The notes under the pieces are model-generated. The model saw only the letters and a program-made list of their open reading frames with translations, did not search any database and was not told the origin of the DNA. From contig NZ_CP180191.1 of the NCBI RefSeq assembly GCF_047549485.1, positions 558,001 to 622,000 on the forward strand: a DNA stretch of 64,000 bases. Reading direction: 5' to 3'. Made by a program: the position numbers and the translations under genes. This document shows positions 1 to 9,115 of this stretch, one piece after another. Origin of the DNA: Piscinibacterium candidicorallinum. GTDB lineage: Bacteria; Pseudomonadota; Gammaproteobacteria; Burkholderiales; Burkholderiaceae_C. The first letter of the stretch is position 1. Every line of letters starts with the position of its first letter.

Positions 1-252
1 GTCACCGTGGTGGAAGTGCTGCCTAACGGCAACCTGCTGGTGGCCGGGGAGAAGCAGATCGGTGTGAACCATAACGTGGAGCGCATGCGCCTGAGCGGTG
101 TGGTGAACCCGGTGAACATCCAGCCCGGCAACACCGTGAGCTCCACGACGATCGCTGATGCGCGCATCGAGCTGCGTGGCATGGGCCAGCAGGACCAGGC
201 TCAAGCCATGGGCTGGCTGTCTCGCGTGTTTTTGTCCGTCTGGCCGTTGTGA
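1..252 (+). CDS. flgH: Flagellar L-ring protein FlgH, C-terminal part (5' truncated by window edge)
   Basis: This reading frame is open from the first base and encodes the last 83 residues of FlgH, the lipoprotein that forms the L-ring around the flagellar rod in the outer membrane. The visible part has the typical FlgH tail: the VVEVLPNGNLLV and GEKQI blocks, the NP-V-I-PGNTV stretch and the end with IADARIELRG-G and a hydrophobic SVWPL. The next gene is flgI, which starts 9 bases after the stop, so the two are co-transcribed. The signal peptide and lipobox lie outside the window. Confidence 0.93.
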   Translation, partial: VTVVEVLPNGNLLVAGEKQIGVNHNVERMRLSGVVNPVNIQPGNTVSSTTIADARIELRGMGQQDQAQAMGWLSRVFLSVWPL

Positions 253-261
253 GGTTTAGCC

Positions 262-1389
262 ATGCGTAATCGAGTCTTCGGCCGCATTCTTTGGATCTTG
301 AGCGCCAGCCTGTTGGCGCTTGCTGCGCTCCATGCGCCGGCGGCTCAGGCCGAGCGCCTCAAAGACCTCGCCAGCTGGCAGGGCGTGCGCGGCAACCAGT
401 TGATCGGCTACGGCTTGATCGTGGGTCTGGATGGCACGGGCGATCAGACCAGCCAGGCGCCGTTCACCGGCCAGAGCCTGCAATCGATGCTGGGCCAGAT
501 GGGCATCCAGCTGCCACAGGGCACGAACCTGCAGCTCAAGAATGTGGCCGCAGTGATGGTGACTGCACAGTTGCCGGCCTTTTCGCAGCCGGGGCAGCAG
601 ATCGATGTGACGGTCTCCAGCCTGGGCAATGCCAAGAGCCTGCGCGGCGGCACCCTGCTGCTCACGCCGTTGAAAGGTGCAGACGGTGAGGTATATGCCG
701 TAGCGCAGGGCAATGTCATCGTGGGCGGTGCTGGCGCGTCGGCCAATGGATCCAGGGTGCAGATCAACCACCTGTCTGCCGGACGCGTGCCCGGTGGCGC
801 CACGGTGGAACGTGCTGTACCCACGCCGCTGCTGTCTGGCGAGTTCATGCAGCTGGAACTGAACCAGAGCGACTTCTCCACGGCCCGTACCGTGGCTGAG
901 CGTATCAATCAGGTCTTTGGCGAAGGCACCGCCACGGCACTGGATGGTCGAGTGCTGCGTGTGAAGGCGCCGCGCGAGCCCAATGCCCGCATCGGCTTTC
1001 TGGCTGATCTGGAGGGGCTGGACATCACGCGCGGAACACCCGCGGCCAAGGTCATCATCAATGCGCGGACCGGCTCGGTGGTCATGAACCAGAGCGTGAC
1101 CCTCGGTCCTGCGGCCGTCGCCCATGGCAACTTGAGCGTCACCATCACGACGACTCCGCTGGTGAGCCAGCCGAGTGCGTTTTCCAACGGTCAGACCGTG
1201 CAGGCTGAGCGCTCGGACATCGCCATCCGTCAGGACCCAGGGCAATTGAATCTCGTCGGGCCGGCAGCCAAGCTGGAAGACGTGGTCAAGGCCCTGAATG
1301 CCCTGGGTGCGACTGCGCAGGATCTGATCATCATCCTCCAGGCCATGAAGGCCGCTGGTGCGCTCAAGGCAGAGCTGGAGGTGATCTGA
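262..1389 (+). CDS. flgI: Flagellar P-ring protein FlgI
   Basis: The 375-residue product forms the periplasmic P-ring of the flagellar basal body, a bushing for the rod in the peptidoglycan layer. A Sec signal peptide occupies roughly residues 1-30 and ends in AAQAE. The mature start RLKDLASWQGVRGNQLIGYG is the hallmark FlgI N-terminus, and the C-terminus (LNALGATAQDLI.ILQAMKAAGAL) is also typical. Length matches the family (about 365-380). The start is preceded by a GTGAGG ribosome site. The gene sits between flgH and flgJ, with flgJ starting one base after its stop. Confidence 0.97.
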   Translation: MRNRVFGRILWILSASLLALAALHAPAAQAERLKDLASWQGVRGNQLIGYGLIVGLDGTGDQTSQAPFTGQSLQSMLGQMGIQLPQGTNLQLKNVAAVMVTAQLPAFSQPGQQIDVTVSSLGNAKSLRGGTLLLTPLKGADGEVYAVAQGNVIVGGAGASANGSRVQINHLSAGRVPGGATVERAVPTPLLSGEFMQLELNQSDFSTARTVAERINQVFGEGTATALDGRVLRVKAPREPNARIGFLADLEGLDITRGTPAAKVIINARTGSVVMNQSVTLGPAAVAHGNLSVTITTTPLVSQPSAFSNGQTVQAERSDIAIRQDPGQLNLVGPAAKLEDVVKALNALGATAQDLIIILQAMKAAGALKAELEVI

Positions 1390-1390
1390 C

Positions 1391-2302
1391 ATGGCCATCG
1401 GAAACCAGGCCCGCGTTGCCGTCGATCTGAACAGCTTGAACGCATTGCGCGATCAGGCCGGACGCGACCCGAAGGCCGCCACTCGCGCGGCCGCCGTGCA
1501 GTTCGAAACCATGTTCAATCAGATGCTTCTGAAGAGCATGCGTGAGAGCCTGCCCAAAAGCGATCTCATGGGTTCGAGCGCCGAGGACACCTACCGCGGC
1601 ATGCTCGATGGCCAGATGGCTACGGCCATGGCCGGCCGCCCCGGTGGGCTGGCAGACATGATCGAGAAGGCACTGGCGCGCCAGATGGGTGCGGCGACGG
1701 ATGGCCCGACCGTGGGCAGCATCCGTCCACCCCAGGTGCAGGCCTTGCGCGGCGCGGCCGCCGGCCCTGCAGCCGATCCGGCGGTCCGTCTGAACCCGAC
1801 GCATGCCAGTGGCAGCGACGCACGGGACAACTTCATTGCGCGTCTGGCGCCCGAAGCAAAGCGCGCCGCCCAGGCCGCAGGCATTCCTGCGGACTTCATG
1901 CTGGCGCAGGCTGGCCTGGAGAGCGGATGGGGGCGCCGAGAGATCATCGGCGCCGATGGCCGCAACAGCTTCAACCTCTTCGGCATCAAGGCCACAGGCA
2001 ATTGGAAAGGCGCCACCGTGGACGTGATGACCACGGAGTACGTGGGCGGCAAACCGGTCAAGCGCGTGGAGACCTTCCGCGCCTACAACAACTACGCCGA
2101 GGCCTTTGCCGACTACGGTCGACTGATCTCGCAGAACCAGCGCTACGACCAGGCCATGCGCAACACGCACAGCGCCGAGAAGTTCGCTGCCAGCATCCAG
2201 CAGGCTGGCTATGCAACCGATCCGAACTACGGCCGCAAGCTGCTGGCCACCATCCAGTCAACCCGCCGCAGCATCGGCGGGTTGACCAACGCTGCGGTCT
2301 GA
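1391..2302 (+). CDS. flgJ: Flagellar rod-assembly muramidase FlgJ
   Basis: FlgJ caps the growing rod and cuts peptidoglycan to let it through. The 303-residue protein has both expected parts. The N-terminal rod-scaffold domain (about residues 20-110) contains the FETMFNQMLLKSMR motif. The C-terminal glucosaminidase-type (GH73) domain covers about residues 145-300, with the likely catalytic Glu177 in GLESGWG, then FNLFGIKA and the late YA.DPNYG.KL motif. A GAGGTG site precedes the ATG. It is packed tightly between flgI (1 base) and flgK (13 bases). Confidence 0.96.
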   Translation: MAIGNQARVAVDLNSLNALRDQAGRDPKAATRAAAVQFETMFNQMLLKSMRESLPKSDLMGSSAEDTYRGMLDGQMATAMAGRPGGLADMIEKALARQMGAATDGPTVGSIRPPQVQALRGAAAGPAADPAVRLNPTHASGSDARDNFIARLAPEAKRAAQAAGIPADFMLAQAGLESGWGRREIIGADGRNSFNLFGIKATGNWKGATVDVMTTEYVGGKPVKRVETFRAYNNYAEAFADYGRLISQNQRYDQAMRNTHSAEKFAASIQQAGYATDPNYGRKLLATIQSTRRSIGGLTNAAV

Positions 2303-2315
2303 AGGGAGCACCCTC

Positions 2316-4193
2316 ATGGCCGGCCTCTTCACCATCGGCACCACCGGCTTGCAGGCCGCCTACGCGGGGCTGCAGACGACCAGCCACAACATTGCCAACC
2401 TCAACACGCCCGGCTTCTCGCGCCAGCAGACAATCCAGTCGACCGGCCCGGCCAGCACGGGGGGTGGCAGCTTTTTCGGATCCGGCGTGCGGCTGGAGAC
2501 GATCACCCGCAGCTACGACCAGTTTCTGACTGCCGAGGTGCAGCGCGCCAGCGCGAGCCAAAGCGCAGCCGAAACGCGCAACGCACTGATGACCCGCATG
2601 GATTCGGTGTTTCCGACGGGCGGCGACAGCATCGGCGAGGGGATCGACGACTTCTTTGCCGTGGCACGCGACCTCTCGGTTCGGCCGGGTGATACGGCGG
2701 TGCGCATGGCCTTTCTTGCTCGCGCCAATGACCTGAGCTCCAAGCTGTCCAACACCGATCAGCAGCTGGAATCCCTGGGCCGGGCCGTGGAGCAGCAGCT
2801 GTCGGACAGCGCAAAGAGCATCAACGAGACGGTGGCGCGCATTGCAGACCTGAATGAGCGCATTCGTGCCACGCGCGGCATGACCGGCCAGCCCAACGAC
2901 CTGCTGGATGCGCGCGACAAGCTGATTGCCGATCTCAATGCGCAGATCCGCGTGAGCGTGGTGCCGCAGGAAGACGGCACCTTCAACCTGTTTGTGGCCG
3001 GCGGCCAGACCCTGCTTGTCGGCAGCAATCGCGCGCAGATCGAGATGGCACGCGACACGGCAGACCCGCAGAAGACCGTGGCCCAGCTGGTCACGCCTGG
3101 TGGCGCGCGCCTGACGCTGGATGGCCCCACTCTTGGCGGCAAGCTGGGCGGCACGCTGCAGTTCCGTGATCAGGATCTGGGTACGGCGCGATCGCGTCTG
3201 GGCCAGATTGCCACGGTCGTTACGCAGACAGTGAATGCGCAGCAGGCCCTGGGTCTGGATGCACGCGGCCAGCCCGGGGCGCCAGTGTTCAGCGTACCGG
3301 CCCCGGTGGTGAACCCGCGGAGCACGAATTCCGGCAGCCTGGCCATGAACGTGGCCATCAGTGACGTGACGGCACTGTCAGGCACGGACTACGAAGCCAC
3401 GTTTGACGGCACGCAGTGGACACTGCGGCGCCTCAACGACGGGCAGGTCAGCACCTTCAGTGCGCTGCCGATCAACTTCGAAGGCATCACACTGAGTGCC
3501 GGGGGCGGTACCCCGCAGGCAGGCGATCGCTTTGCCGTGCGTGCGGTCACCGGCGCAGCCTCCAACATGAAAACGGTGCTGAACGACCCGCTGCGTGTGG
3601 CGACTGCGGCCGCAGTGGCGGTCAGTTCGGGCACGGGCAACCTAGGTGCGACCGCGGGCGGGCTCACCGTGCTCGGCGCGAATGTGAATCTGAATGCACC
3701 GGTCACCATCACCTTTACGGCAGCCGGCACCTTCAACGTCACCGGCACAGGCACGGGCAACCCGACGGGCCTGAGCTACTCGCCGGGCGCATCCATCAGC
3801 TTCAACGGCTGGTCATTGAGCCTGAATGGTCAACCGCGCGCGGGAGACACCTTCACCATTGGCCCCAACACCCAGCCGGCTGCAGACAACCGCAATGCAC
3901 TGTCGCTGTCTGCCTTGCAGACAGCTGCGCTGGCCAACGGACAAACCCTGACCGCGAGCTTCGCCAGCCTGTCGGCCGAGGTCGGTATCCGAGCCAACGG
4001 AGCGCGCTCCGAGGCCGAAGCCTCCAAGCAGGTGCTGGACGACGCCACCCGCGCGCAGCAATCGGTCGCGGGCGTCAATCTCGATGAAGAGCTTTCAAAA
4101 ATGATGAGCTATCAGCAGGCTTATCAGGCGAGCGCCAAGATCATCCAAGCCGCACAATCGGTCTTCGATGAACTGCTCTCGATGGGCCGCTGA
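2316..4193 (+). CDS. flgK: Flagellar hook-associated protein 1 FlgK
   Basis: This 625-residue protein joins hook to filament. The N-terminus has the conserved flagellar rod/hook signature (GLQAAYAGLQTTSHNIANLN-TPGFSRQ) and a long helical D0/D1 region. The C-terminus ends with the family motif VNLDEELSKMM-YQQAYQASAKIIQ and a terminal LLSMGR. The middle, variable domain is rich in Gly, Thr and Ser, and contains the repeated pattern TG-GTGN. Length is within the FlgK range. A GGGAG ribosome site lies nine bases before the ATG, and flgL follows after 21 bases. Confidence 0.96.
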   Translation: MAGLFTIGTTGLQAAYAGLQTTSHNIANLNTPGFSRQQTIQSTGPASTGGGSFFGSGVRLETITRSYDQFLTAEVQRASASQSAAETRNALMTRMDSVFPTGGDSIGEGIDDFFAVARDLSVRPGDTAVRMAFLARANDLSSKLSNTDQQLESLGRAVEQQLSDSAKSINETVARIADLNERIRATRGMTGQPNDLLDARDKLIADLNAQIRVSVVPQEDGTFNLFVAGGQTLLVGSNRAQIEMARDTADPQKTVAQLVTPGGARLTLDGPTLGGKLGGTLQFRDQDLGTARSRLGQIATVVTQTVNAQQALGLDARGQPGAPVFSVPAPVVNPRSTNSGSLAMNVAISDVTALSGTDYEATFDGTQWTLRRLNDGQVSTFSALPINFEGITLSAGGGTPQAGDRFAVRAVTGAASNMKTVLNDPLRVATAAAVAVSSGTGNLGATAGGLTVLGANVNLNAPVTITFTAAGTFNVTGTGTGNPTGLSYSPGASISFNGWSLSLNGQPRAGDTFTIGPNTQPAADNRNALSLSALQTAALANGQTLTASFASLSAEVGIRANGARSEAEASKQVLDDATRAQQSVAGVNLDEELSKMMSYQQAYQASAKIIQAAQSVFDELLSMGR

Positions 4194-4214
4194 GTGCCTT
4201 GAGGGTCTCGAACC

Positions 4215-5393
4215 ATGCGACTGTCCACCAGCTTTCAGATCCAGAAGTCGATCAGCGCCATCACTGAGCGCCAGAGCCAGATCGTCGGTCTGCAGAATCA
4301 GCTCGCCAGTGGCAAGCGCGTCAACACGCCGGGCGATGATCCGGCGGCAGCCAGCCAGATCGAGCTGGCCCGTGCTCGCACGGCCCAGCTGGACTCTCGC
4401 ATCCGCGTGCTCTCCAACGCGCAGGGTCAGAATCAGCAACTTGAGCAAGGTTTGGCCGACGCCGCGGGTGCCATGCAGGATGCCCGCGACGCCCTCGTGG
4501 CCGCCGGCAATGGCGCGTACTCCGATGCCGAACGACGCGCCCAGGCTGAAGCAATCCGCGGTGCCTACAACCGGCTGCTGGCGATCGCCAACAGTGAAGA
4601 CGGCGCCGGTGGCCGCCTGTTCGGCGGTGCCGGCAGTCAGACCAGTCCCTTCGTGCCCACCCCGGGCGGCGTGAGCTACGTGGGTAACTTCGGCGACCAG
4701 ATGCTCGACCCCGCCAGCAACACGCTGGGCAGCCTGGACGGCTCCGCCATATTCATGCAGCTGCCCTCGGGCAACGGCACCTTTTCGGCGACAGCTGCCG
4801 CCTCCAACACTGGTCGCGCCTGGGCCGATACCGGCAGCGTGACCAACATGGCCCTGCTGACGGGGGACACCTACGAGATCCGCTTCAACGCCAGCGGGAC
4901 AGCCTACGACCTGGTGAACACTACGACAGGCACCACACTCGCTGCCGGGCAACCCTACGCAAGCGGGCAGAGCATCGGTGCGGATGGCTGGCAGGTCACC
5001 ATGAGCGGTGCGCCCGGTGCGAATGACCGCTTCGTGATCGCGCCGTCCTCGCGCAAGAGCATCTTCGACACGATGCAGGATGCGATCGCACGGCTCAATA
5101 CGCCCGGCCAGATGAATACAGGCAAGCTGCAGCAGCTGCTTGCCGAGATCGACACCGCCGTATCGCGCGCCAATGTGGCGCGAGCCAAGGTGGGCGAACA
5201 GATGCGTACCAGCGAATCGATCGCCATGGCAGCAGGGCGCGAAGCCGACACCGTCCAGGGCTTCCGAAGCAAGCTGGAAGACGTGGACGTGGCCGATGCA
5301 ATCAGCAAGATCACCGCACAGCAAACCTCACTCGAAGCAGCGATGAAGACCTACGCCTCCGTGGCGAAGATGTCGCTGATGAACTACATCTGA
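4215..5393 (+). CDS. flgL: Flagellar hook-associated protein 3 FlgL
   Basis: FlgL is the second hook-filament junction protein, exported by the flagellar type III apparatus and partner of FlgK. The N-terminus shows the flagellin-like pattern (MRLSTSFQ, then QNQLASGKRVNTPGDDPAAA) and the C-terminus shows the matching helix (DVDVADAISKITAQQTSLEAAMKTYASV, ending in SLMNYI). At 392 residues it is average for the family in betaproteobacteria. A GAGGG site precedes the ATG. It is the last structural gene of the flagellar run; an HDOD protein gene follows after 12 bases. Confidence 0.95.
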   Translation: MRLSTSFQIQKSISAITERQSQIVGLQNQLASGKRVNTPGDDPAAASQIELARARTAQLDSRIRVLSNAQGQNQQLEQGLADAAGAMQDARDALVAAGNGAYSDAERRAQAEAIRGAYNRLLAIANSEDGAGGRLFGGAGSQTSPFVPTPGGVSYVGNFGDQMLDPASNTLGSLDGSAIFMQLPSGNGTFSATAAASNTGRAWADTGSVTNMALLTGDTYEIRFNASGTAYDLVNTTTGTTLAAGQPYASGQSIGADGWQVTMSGAPGANDRFVIAPSSRKSIFDTMQDAIARLNTPGQMNTGKLQQLLAEIDTAVSRANVARAKVGEQMRTSESIAMAAGREADTVQGFRSKLEDVDVADAISKITAQQTSLEAAMKTYASVAKMSLMNYI

Positions 5394-5405
5394 CCGGAGC
5401 CTTCC

Positions 5406-6638
5406 ATGGGCGCATTTGAATCGCAGCTGAATCTCGCCGACGCCCTGAGCCGCGGTGTTCTGGCGCAGGCCACCTTGAGCTACGCCCCGATGATTGACCG
5501 GCACCGCAAGGTGATCGGCATGCGGCTGGTCGTGTGCGGTACCGATGGTACGCAACCGTCCATGAGCGATGTCGTTCGTGCCCTGCGTGACATCGTGCCC
5601 GAAGAAGAGATCCGTCTCTCGGTGCATGTCGTCGGGGCCGACGTCGACCCAGCCCTGTTTACGGTGCCCGGCTCACGCGCGATTGCAGTCGAGATTCCGG
5701 CAGCCTACACAGTGAACCCCGAATGCTTCGAGTACCTGCCGGCATTCAATGCAGTCGGCCATCCGCTCGTCCTGTATGGCGTACCGCCCTCCGCGCTCGA
5801 CCCCAAGCTCTTTGATTGCTTCAAGCACTCTGTTGTGGATCTGTCGGAGGACCGTCGCATCGGAGAGGAGAATCGGGTCATTACCGCGTCGGCCACGCGC
5901 CGCATTCCCTTCGTGCAGAGCGGCATCCGGACGGTCGCTGCGCTGGAAGCCAGCTTTGCGCGCAACTGCTATGCGGTGATCGGTTGGCCCTTCGATGACG
6001 TGCTGCGCTCCAGCTCGGTGGCCAGCTCCAACCCCGACTTCGTCACGATCACCAAGCTCATGCAGATGGTCGACCAGCAGGTGCCGGTCGAGCAGATCGA
6101 GCCCGTGATGAAGCGCGACCCGGCGCTGGGCTACCGCCTGCTGCGCTACATCAACTCACCGGCTTTCGGCCTGTCCGTAGTGATCCAGAGCTTCAAGCAT
6201 GCGGTCATGATGCTGGGCTACAACCGCCTCAAGCGCTGGCTGGCACTGCTGCTGGCCACCTCCAGCAAGGATGTGATGCTGCGTCCGGTGATGTACAGCT
6301 CGATGCGCCGCGGCATGTTCATGGAGCGCGTGGTCGGCAAGAGCGTCGATCAGGAATTGCGCGACGAGATGTTCATCTGCGGCGTGTTCTCGCAGCTCGA
6401 CCGCCTGTTTCACACCAGCTTCGAGCAGCTGTTTGCCATGCTCAACGTGCCGGAAAACGTGCGCAATGCGCTAGTGCATCGCACTGGCCCGCACATGCCT
6501 TACCTGCAGTTGGCCGAAGCCGTTGAAGTTGGGGATAGCGAGCTCATCAACAAGCTGGTGACCGACAACCTGATGTCGCTGGCCGCAGTCAATGCCGCGT
6601 TGATCGACACCCTGGTTGAAGCCAGCAAGGAAGAGTAG
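5406..6638 (+). CDS. HDOD-domain protein with degenerate EAL-like N-terminus (YuxH type)
   Basis: The 410-residue product has two parts. Residues about 15-190 resemble an EAL phosphodiesterase fold, but the signature is lost: where an active enzyme has a YEALLR-type motif, this one reads IGMRLVV, so c-di-GMP hydrolysis is unlikely. Residues about 205-395 form an HDOD domain (DPALGYRLLRYINSPAFGL, then a MLGYNRLKRWLALLL block), a regulatory relative of HD phosphohydrolases without a full HD motif. It follows flgL by 12 bases with a GGAG ribosome site, so it is likely transcribed with the flagellar genes and may link signalling to motility. That link is inferred from position. Confidence 0.85.
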   Translation: MGAFESQLNLADALSRGVLAQATLSYAPMIDRHRKVIGMRLVVCGTDGTQPSMSDVVRALRDIVPEEEIRLSVHVVGADVDPALFTVPGSRAIAVEIPAAYTVNPECFEYLPAFNAVGHPLVLYGVPPSALDPKLFDCFKHSVVDLSEDRRIGEENRVITASATRRIPFVQSGIRTVAALEASFARNCYAVIGWPFDDVLRSSSVASSNPDFVTITKLMQMVDQQVPVEQIEPVMKRDPALGYRLLRYINSPAFGLSVVIQSFKHAVMMLGYNRLKRWLALLLATSSKDVMLRPVMYSSMRRGMFMERVVGKSVDQELRDEMFICGVFSQLDRLFHTSFEQLFAMLNVPENVRNALVHRTGPHMPYLQLAEAVEVGDSELINKLVTDNLMSLAAVNAALIDTLVEASKEE

Positions 6639-6658
6639 GGCGGCGCTGCTCGCGTGGC

Positions 6659-7411
6659 TCAGCGCAAGGACGCGCAGACCGCGCAGCCTGGGTCTCGCGG
6701 CACGGCAATGTCGGTGAAGCGCATGGCCTTGCCCTCGATCAGCAGCAGGCGCCCGCTCAGCGAACTGCCCACGCCGGCTGAGAGCTTCAGCGCCTCAGCC
6801 GCCTGGATGGTGCCGACGATGCCTGTCATCGGCGCAAACACACCCATGACCGCGCAGCGCACTTCCTCCACGTCCTCGCCTTCGGGGAAGAGGCAGTGGT
6901 AGCAGGGCGCCTCCTCGTTGCGCGTATCAAATACCGCGACCTGACCGTCGAAGCGAATCGCTGCTCCAGACACCAGCGGCCTTCGTGCCGCGACGCAGGC
7001 TCGGTTGACCGCATGTCGCGTGGCGAAGTTGTCCGAGCAGTCCAGCACCAGATCGTGGGCATCGACGAGTTCGGCCAGGCGTTCGCCATCCAGCCTTTCG
7101 ATCAGCGGCACGACCTCAACCTGCGGATTCAAGGTGGCCAGCGCGGCCTGGCCTGAAGCGGCCTTGGCCTGACCGACGCGCGGCGTCGTGTGCAGGATCT
7201 GGCGCTGCAGGTTGGTGAGGTCCACCGCGTCCGGGTCGGCCAGCGTGATGCGTCCGACGCCGGCGCTCGCCAGATAAATCGCGACGGGCGACCCCAGCCC
7301 GCCGGCGCCGACCACCAGCGCACGCGTGGCACGGATGCGCGCCTGACCCTCGATGCCGATCTCGTCGAGCAGGATATGGCGCGAGTAGCGCAGCAGTTCG
7401 TCGTCTGTCAT
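6659..7411 (-). CDS. moeB: HesA/MoeB/ThiF family sulfur-carrier adenylyltransferase
   Basis: The 250-residue protein belongs to the E1-like enzymes that adenylate the C-terminal Gly-Gly of small sulfur carriers such as MoaD (molybdopterin) or ThiS (thiazole). Seen in sequence: the LLRYSRHILLDEIGIEGQ start, the ATP-binding GAGGLGSP loop (about residues 37-44), the DLTNLQRQILH block, and two CxxC pairs (CYHC and CAVC) that should bind zinc. MoeB and ThiF cannot be separated from sequence alone, and no moa, moe or thi gene is adjacent, so the symbol is a best guess. It lies convergent to the HDOD gene and downstream of ctpA, separated from it by a terminator. Confidence 0.87.
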   Translation of the reverse strand: MTDDELLRYSRHILLDEIGIEGQARIRATRALVVGAGGLGSPVAIYLASAGVGRITLADPDAVDLTNLQRQILHTTPRVGQAKAASGQAALATLNPQVEVVPLIERLDGERLAELVDAHDLVLDCSDNFATRHAVNRACVAARRPLVSGAAIRFDGQVAVFDTRNEEAPCYHCLFPEGEDVEEVRCAVMGVFAPMTGIVGTIQAAEALKLSAGVGSSLSGRLLLIEGKAMRFTDIAVPRDPGCAVCASLR

Positions 7412-7447
7412 GAATGAGACTGTCTTGCCCAGTGGTACGCGGAAATG

Positions 7448-7471
7448 AAAAGGCCCGGCAGAACCGGGCCT
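7448..7471 (-). terminator. Rho-independent terminator downstream of ctpA
   Basis: The arms AGGCCCGG and CCGGGCCT form an eight-pair stem around a five-base loop. Read on the minus strand the stem is followed by TTTT, directly after the ctpA stop codon. It separates ctpA from moeB. Confidence 0.85.
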
Positions 7472-7490
7472 GTCGCGCGCAGCATGCGCC

Positions 7491-8939
7491 TTACTTCTTG
7501 GGCTTGTCGCCGGGCGTTGCTGCCGAGGCGACCGACTCCTTGGGCTTGGCTGTAACCACCGGCTGACCCTTTAGGAGATTCAGCGCCTGCGCCAGCTGGA
7601 AGTCTTCCGCGCTGCCGAATTCGATCGGCCGGCGGCCTTCCGCACGAAGCTTTTCAATGCGTTCGGCACGCTCGACCAGCTCACGGGCACGCTGCTCCGC
7701 GCTTTTGGCGTCGGCCTGCTTCTCGTCGCGACCCGTCAGATGACGCTCCATGTCGGCCTCGCGCATGAAGAGGTCGGCATAGACATCGCCCTGTGCAGTT
7801 TCGTTGACGACGTAGTCCGGCTCGATGCCCTTGGCCTGAATGGCCCGGCCTTTGGGTGTGTAGTAGCGCGCGGTCGTGAGCTTCACGCCCGTGGTCGGCG
7901 ACAGCGGAATGATGGTCTGCACAGAACCCTTGCCGAAGGTCGCCTGGCCAACGATCTTCGCGCGGCCGTGGTCCTGCAAGGCACCGGCAACGATCTCCGA
8001 GGCCGATGCGGTACCTGCGTTCACCAGTACGACGACTGGCACAGTCTTGAAGATCGGATTGAGCTTGCGCAGCGGATCATCACGCAGGCCGCGGTAGTCC
8101 TCGGGAGAGGCGAAGAACTTGCGGCGGTTTTCCTCGGTGCGGCCCTCGGTGTAGACCACCAGCTTGTCCTGCGGCAGGAACGCGGCCGATACGCCAATGG
8201 CACCGTGCAGCAGGCCACCCGGGTCATTGCGCAGATCAAGCACCAGCCCCTTGAGATTGGGCTGCTTGGCGGCGATTTCGTTGAGCTTGGTCACCAGCGA
8301 CTCGACCGTGCGCTCCTGGAACTGCGAGATACGCACATAACCGAAGCCCTGTTCGATGTCCCGGCTGCGCACCGACTGGATCTTGATGACATCACGCGTG
8401 AGCGTGAACACCATCGGCACCGGATTGTCCTTGCGGCTTACGGTAAGCGTCAGCTTGGTACCGGGCTTGCCGCGCATGAGCTTGACGGCGTCCTGCAGGT
8501 TCAGGCCCTTGGTGGACTTGTCGTCGATACGGACTATGAGGTCACCGGACTTGATGCCGGCGCGGAAGGCGGGTGTGTCCTCGATTGGGGTCTGCACCTT
8601 GATGAAGCCGTCTTCGGTGCCAACCTCGATGCCCAGACCGCCGAACTCGCCCTGCGTGCTGTCGCGCAGATCCTTGAATGCATCGGCGTCCAGATACTGC
8701 GAGTGCGGATCGAGATCCTGCAGCATGCCCTGGATGGCGCCATTGAGCAGCTTCTTGTCATCCACCGGCTCGACATAGTTGCGCTTGACCGCGTCGAACA
8801 CGTCGGTGATGGCGCGGATGTCCTCGATGGGCAGCGGCCCGGTGGGGCCGCGCTGCGCAAGGGCCGTCAACCCGAGGCTGATGCACACGCCACCCACCAC
8901 ACCGGCGGCGACCAAACCGACCTTGCCACTGAACTTCAT
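7491..8939 (-). CDS. ctpA: Carboxy-terminal processing protease (S41 family, CtpA type)
   Basis: This periplasmic serine protease cuts C-terminal tails of envelope proteins. The start chosen is the ATG at 8939, which has a GAGGAAGG site and gives MKFSGKVGLVAAG, an N-terminal signal or anchor segment; a longer in-frame start exists at 8996 but adds a charged tail before it. The 482-residue product has an N-terminal helical part, a PDZ domain (GLGIEV through VSRKD), and the S41 core with DLRNDPGGLL, the catalytic Ser region TASASE and the catalytic Lys in FGKGSVQT. The C-terminus is a Lys/Glu-rich tail. gpmA lies upstream on the same strand. Confidence 0.94.
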   Translation of the reverse strand: MKFSGKVGLVAAGVVGGVCISLGLTALAQRGPTGPLPIEDIRAITDVFDAVKRNYVEPVDDKKLLNGAIQGMLQDLDPHSQYLDADAFKDLRDSTQGEFGGLGIEVGTEDGFIKVQTPIEDTPAFRAGIKSGDLIVRIDDKSTKGLNLQDAVKLMRGKPGTKLTLTVSRKDNPVPMVFTLTRDVIKIQSVRSRDIEQGFGYVRISQFQERTVESLVTKLNEIAAKQPNLKGLVLDLRNDPGGLLHGAIGVSAAFLPQDKLVVYTEGRTEENRRKFFASPEDYRGLRDDPLRKLNPIFKTVPVVVLVNAGTASASEIVAGALQDHGRAKIVGQATFGKGSVQTIIPLSPTTGVKLTTARYYTPKGRAIQAKGIEPDYVVNETAQGDVYADLFMREADMERHLTGRDEKQADAKSAEQRARELVERAERIEKLRAEGRRPIEFGSAEDFQLAQALNLLKGQPVVTAKPKESVASAATPGDKPKK

Positions 8940-9115
8940 CCGGCAACCTTCCTCGCGCGCAGTGCGCACTTCACAGATACGGAGTCTGACGTTCACAACG
9001 TCAAAACGTTCGTTCGAGTGTACGGCGCCCGCCGTCGCGCGGACAGGCGGGTGACAGTGCCCGGTCGGCGGCGGCCTGTCGCGTGCGGCCGCGGCAACCG
9101 CCGCCAGCTTGCCGA

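Noticed and set aside
256..1398. Long minus-strand frame opposite flgI
   Set aside because: It has no recognisable domain, lies entirely under flgI, and its composition is that of the complement of a high-GC gene.
4095..5324. 409-codon minus-strand frame opposite flgL
   Set aside because: Shadow of flgL, with no motif and no ribosome site.
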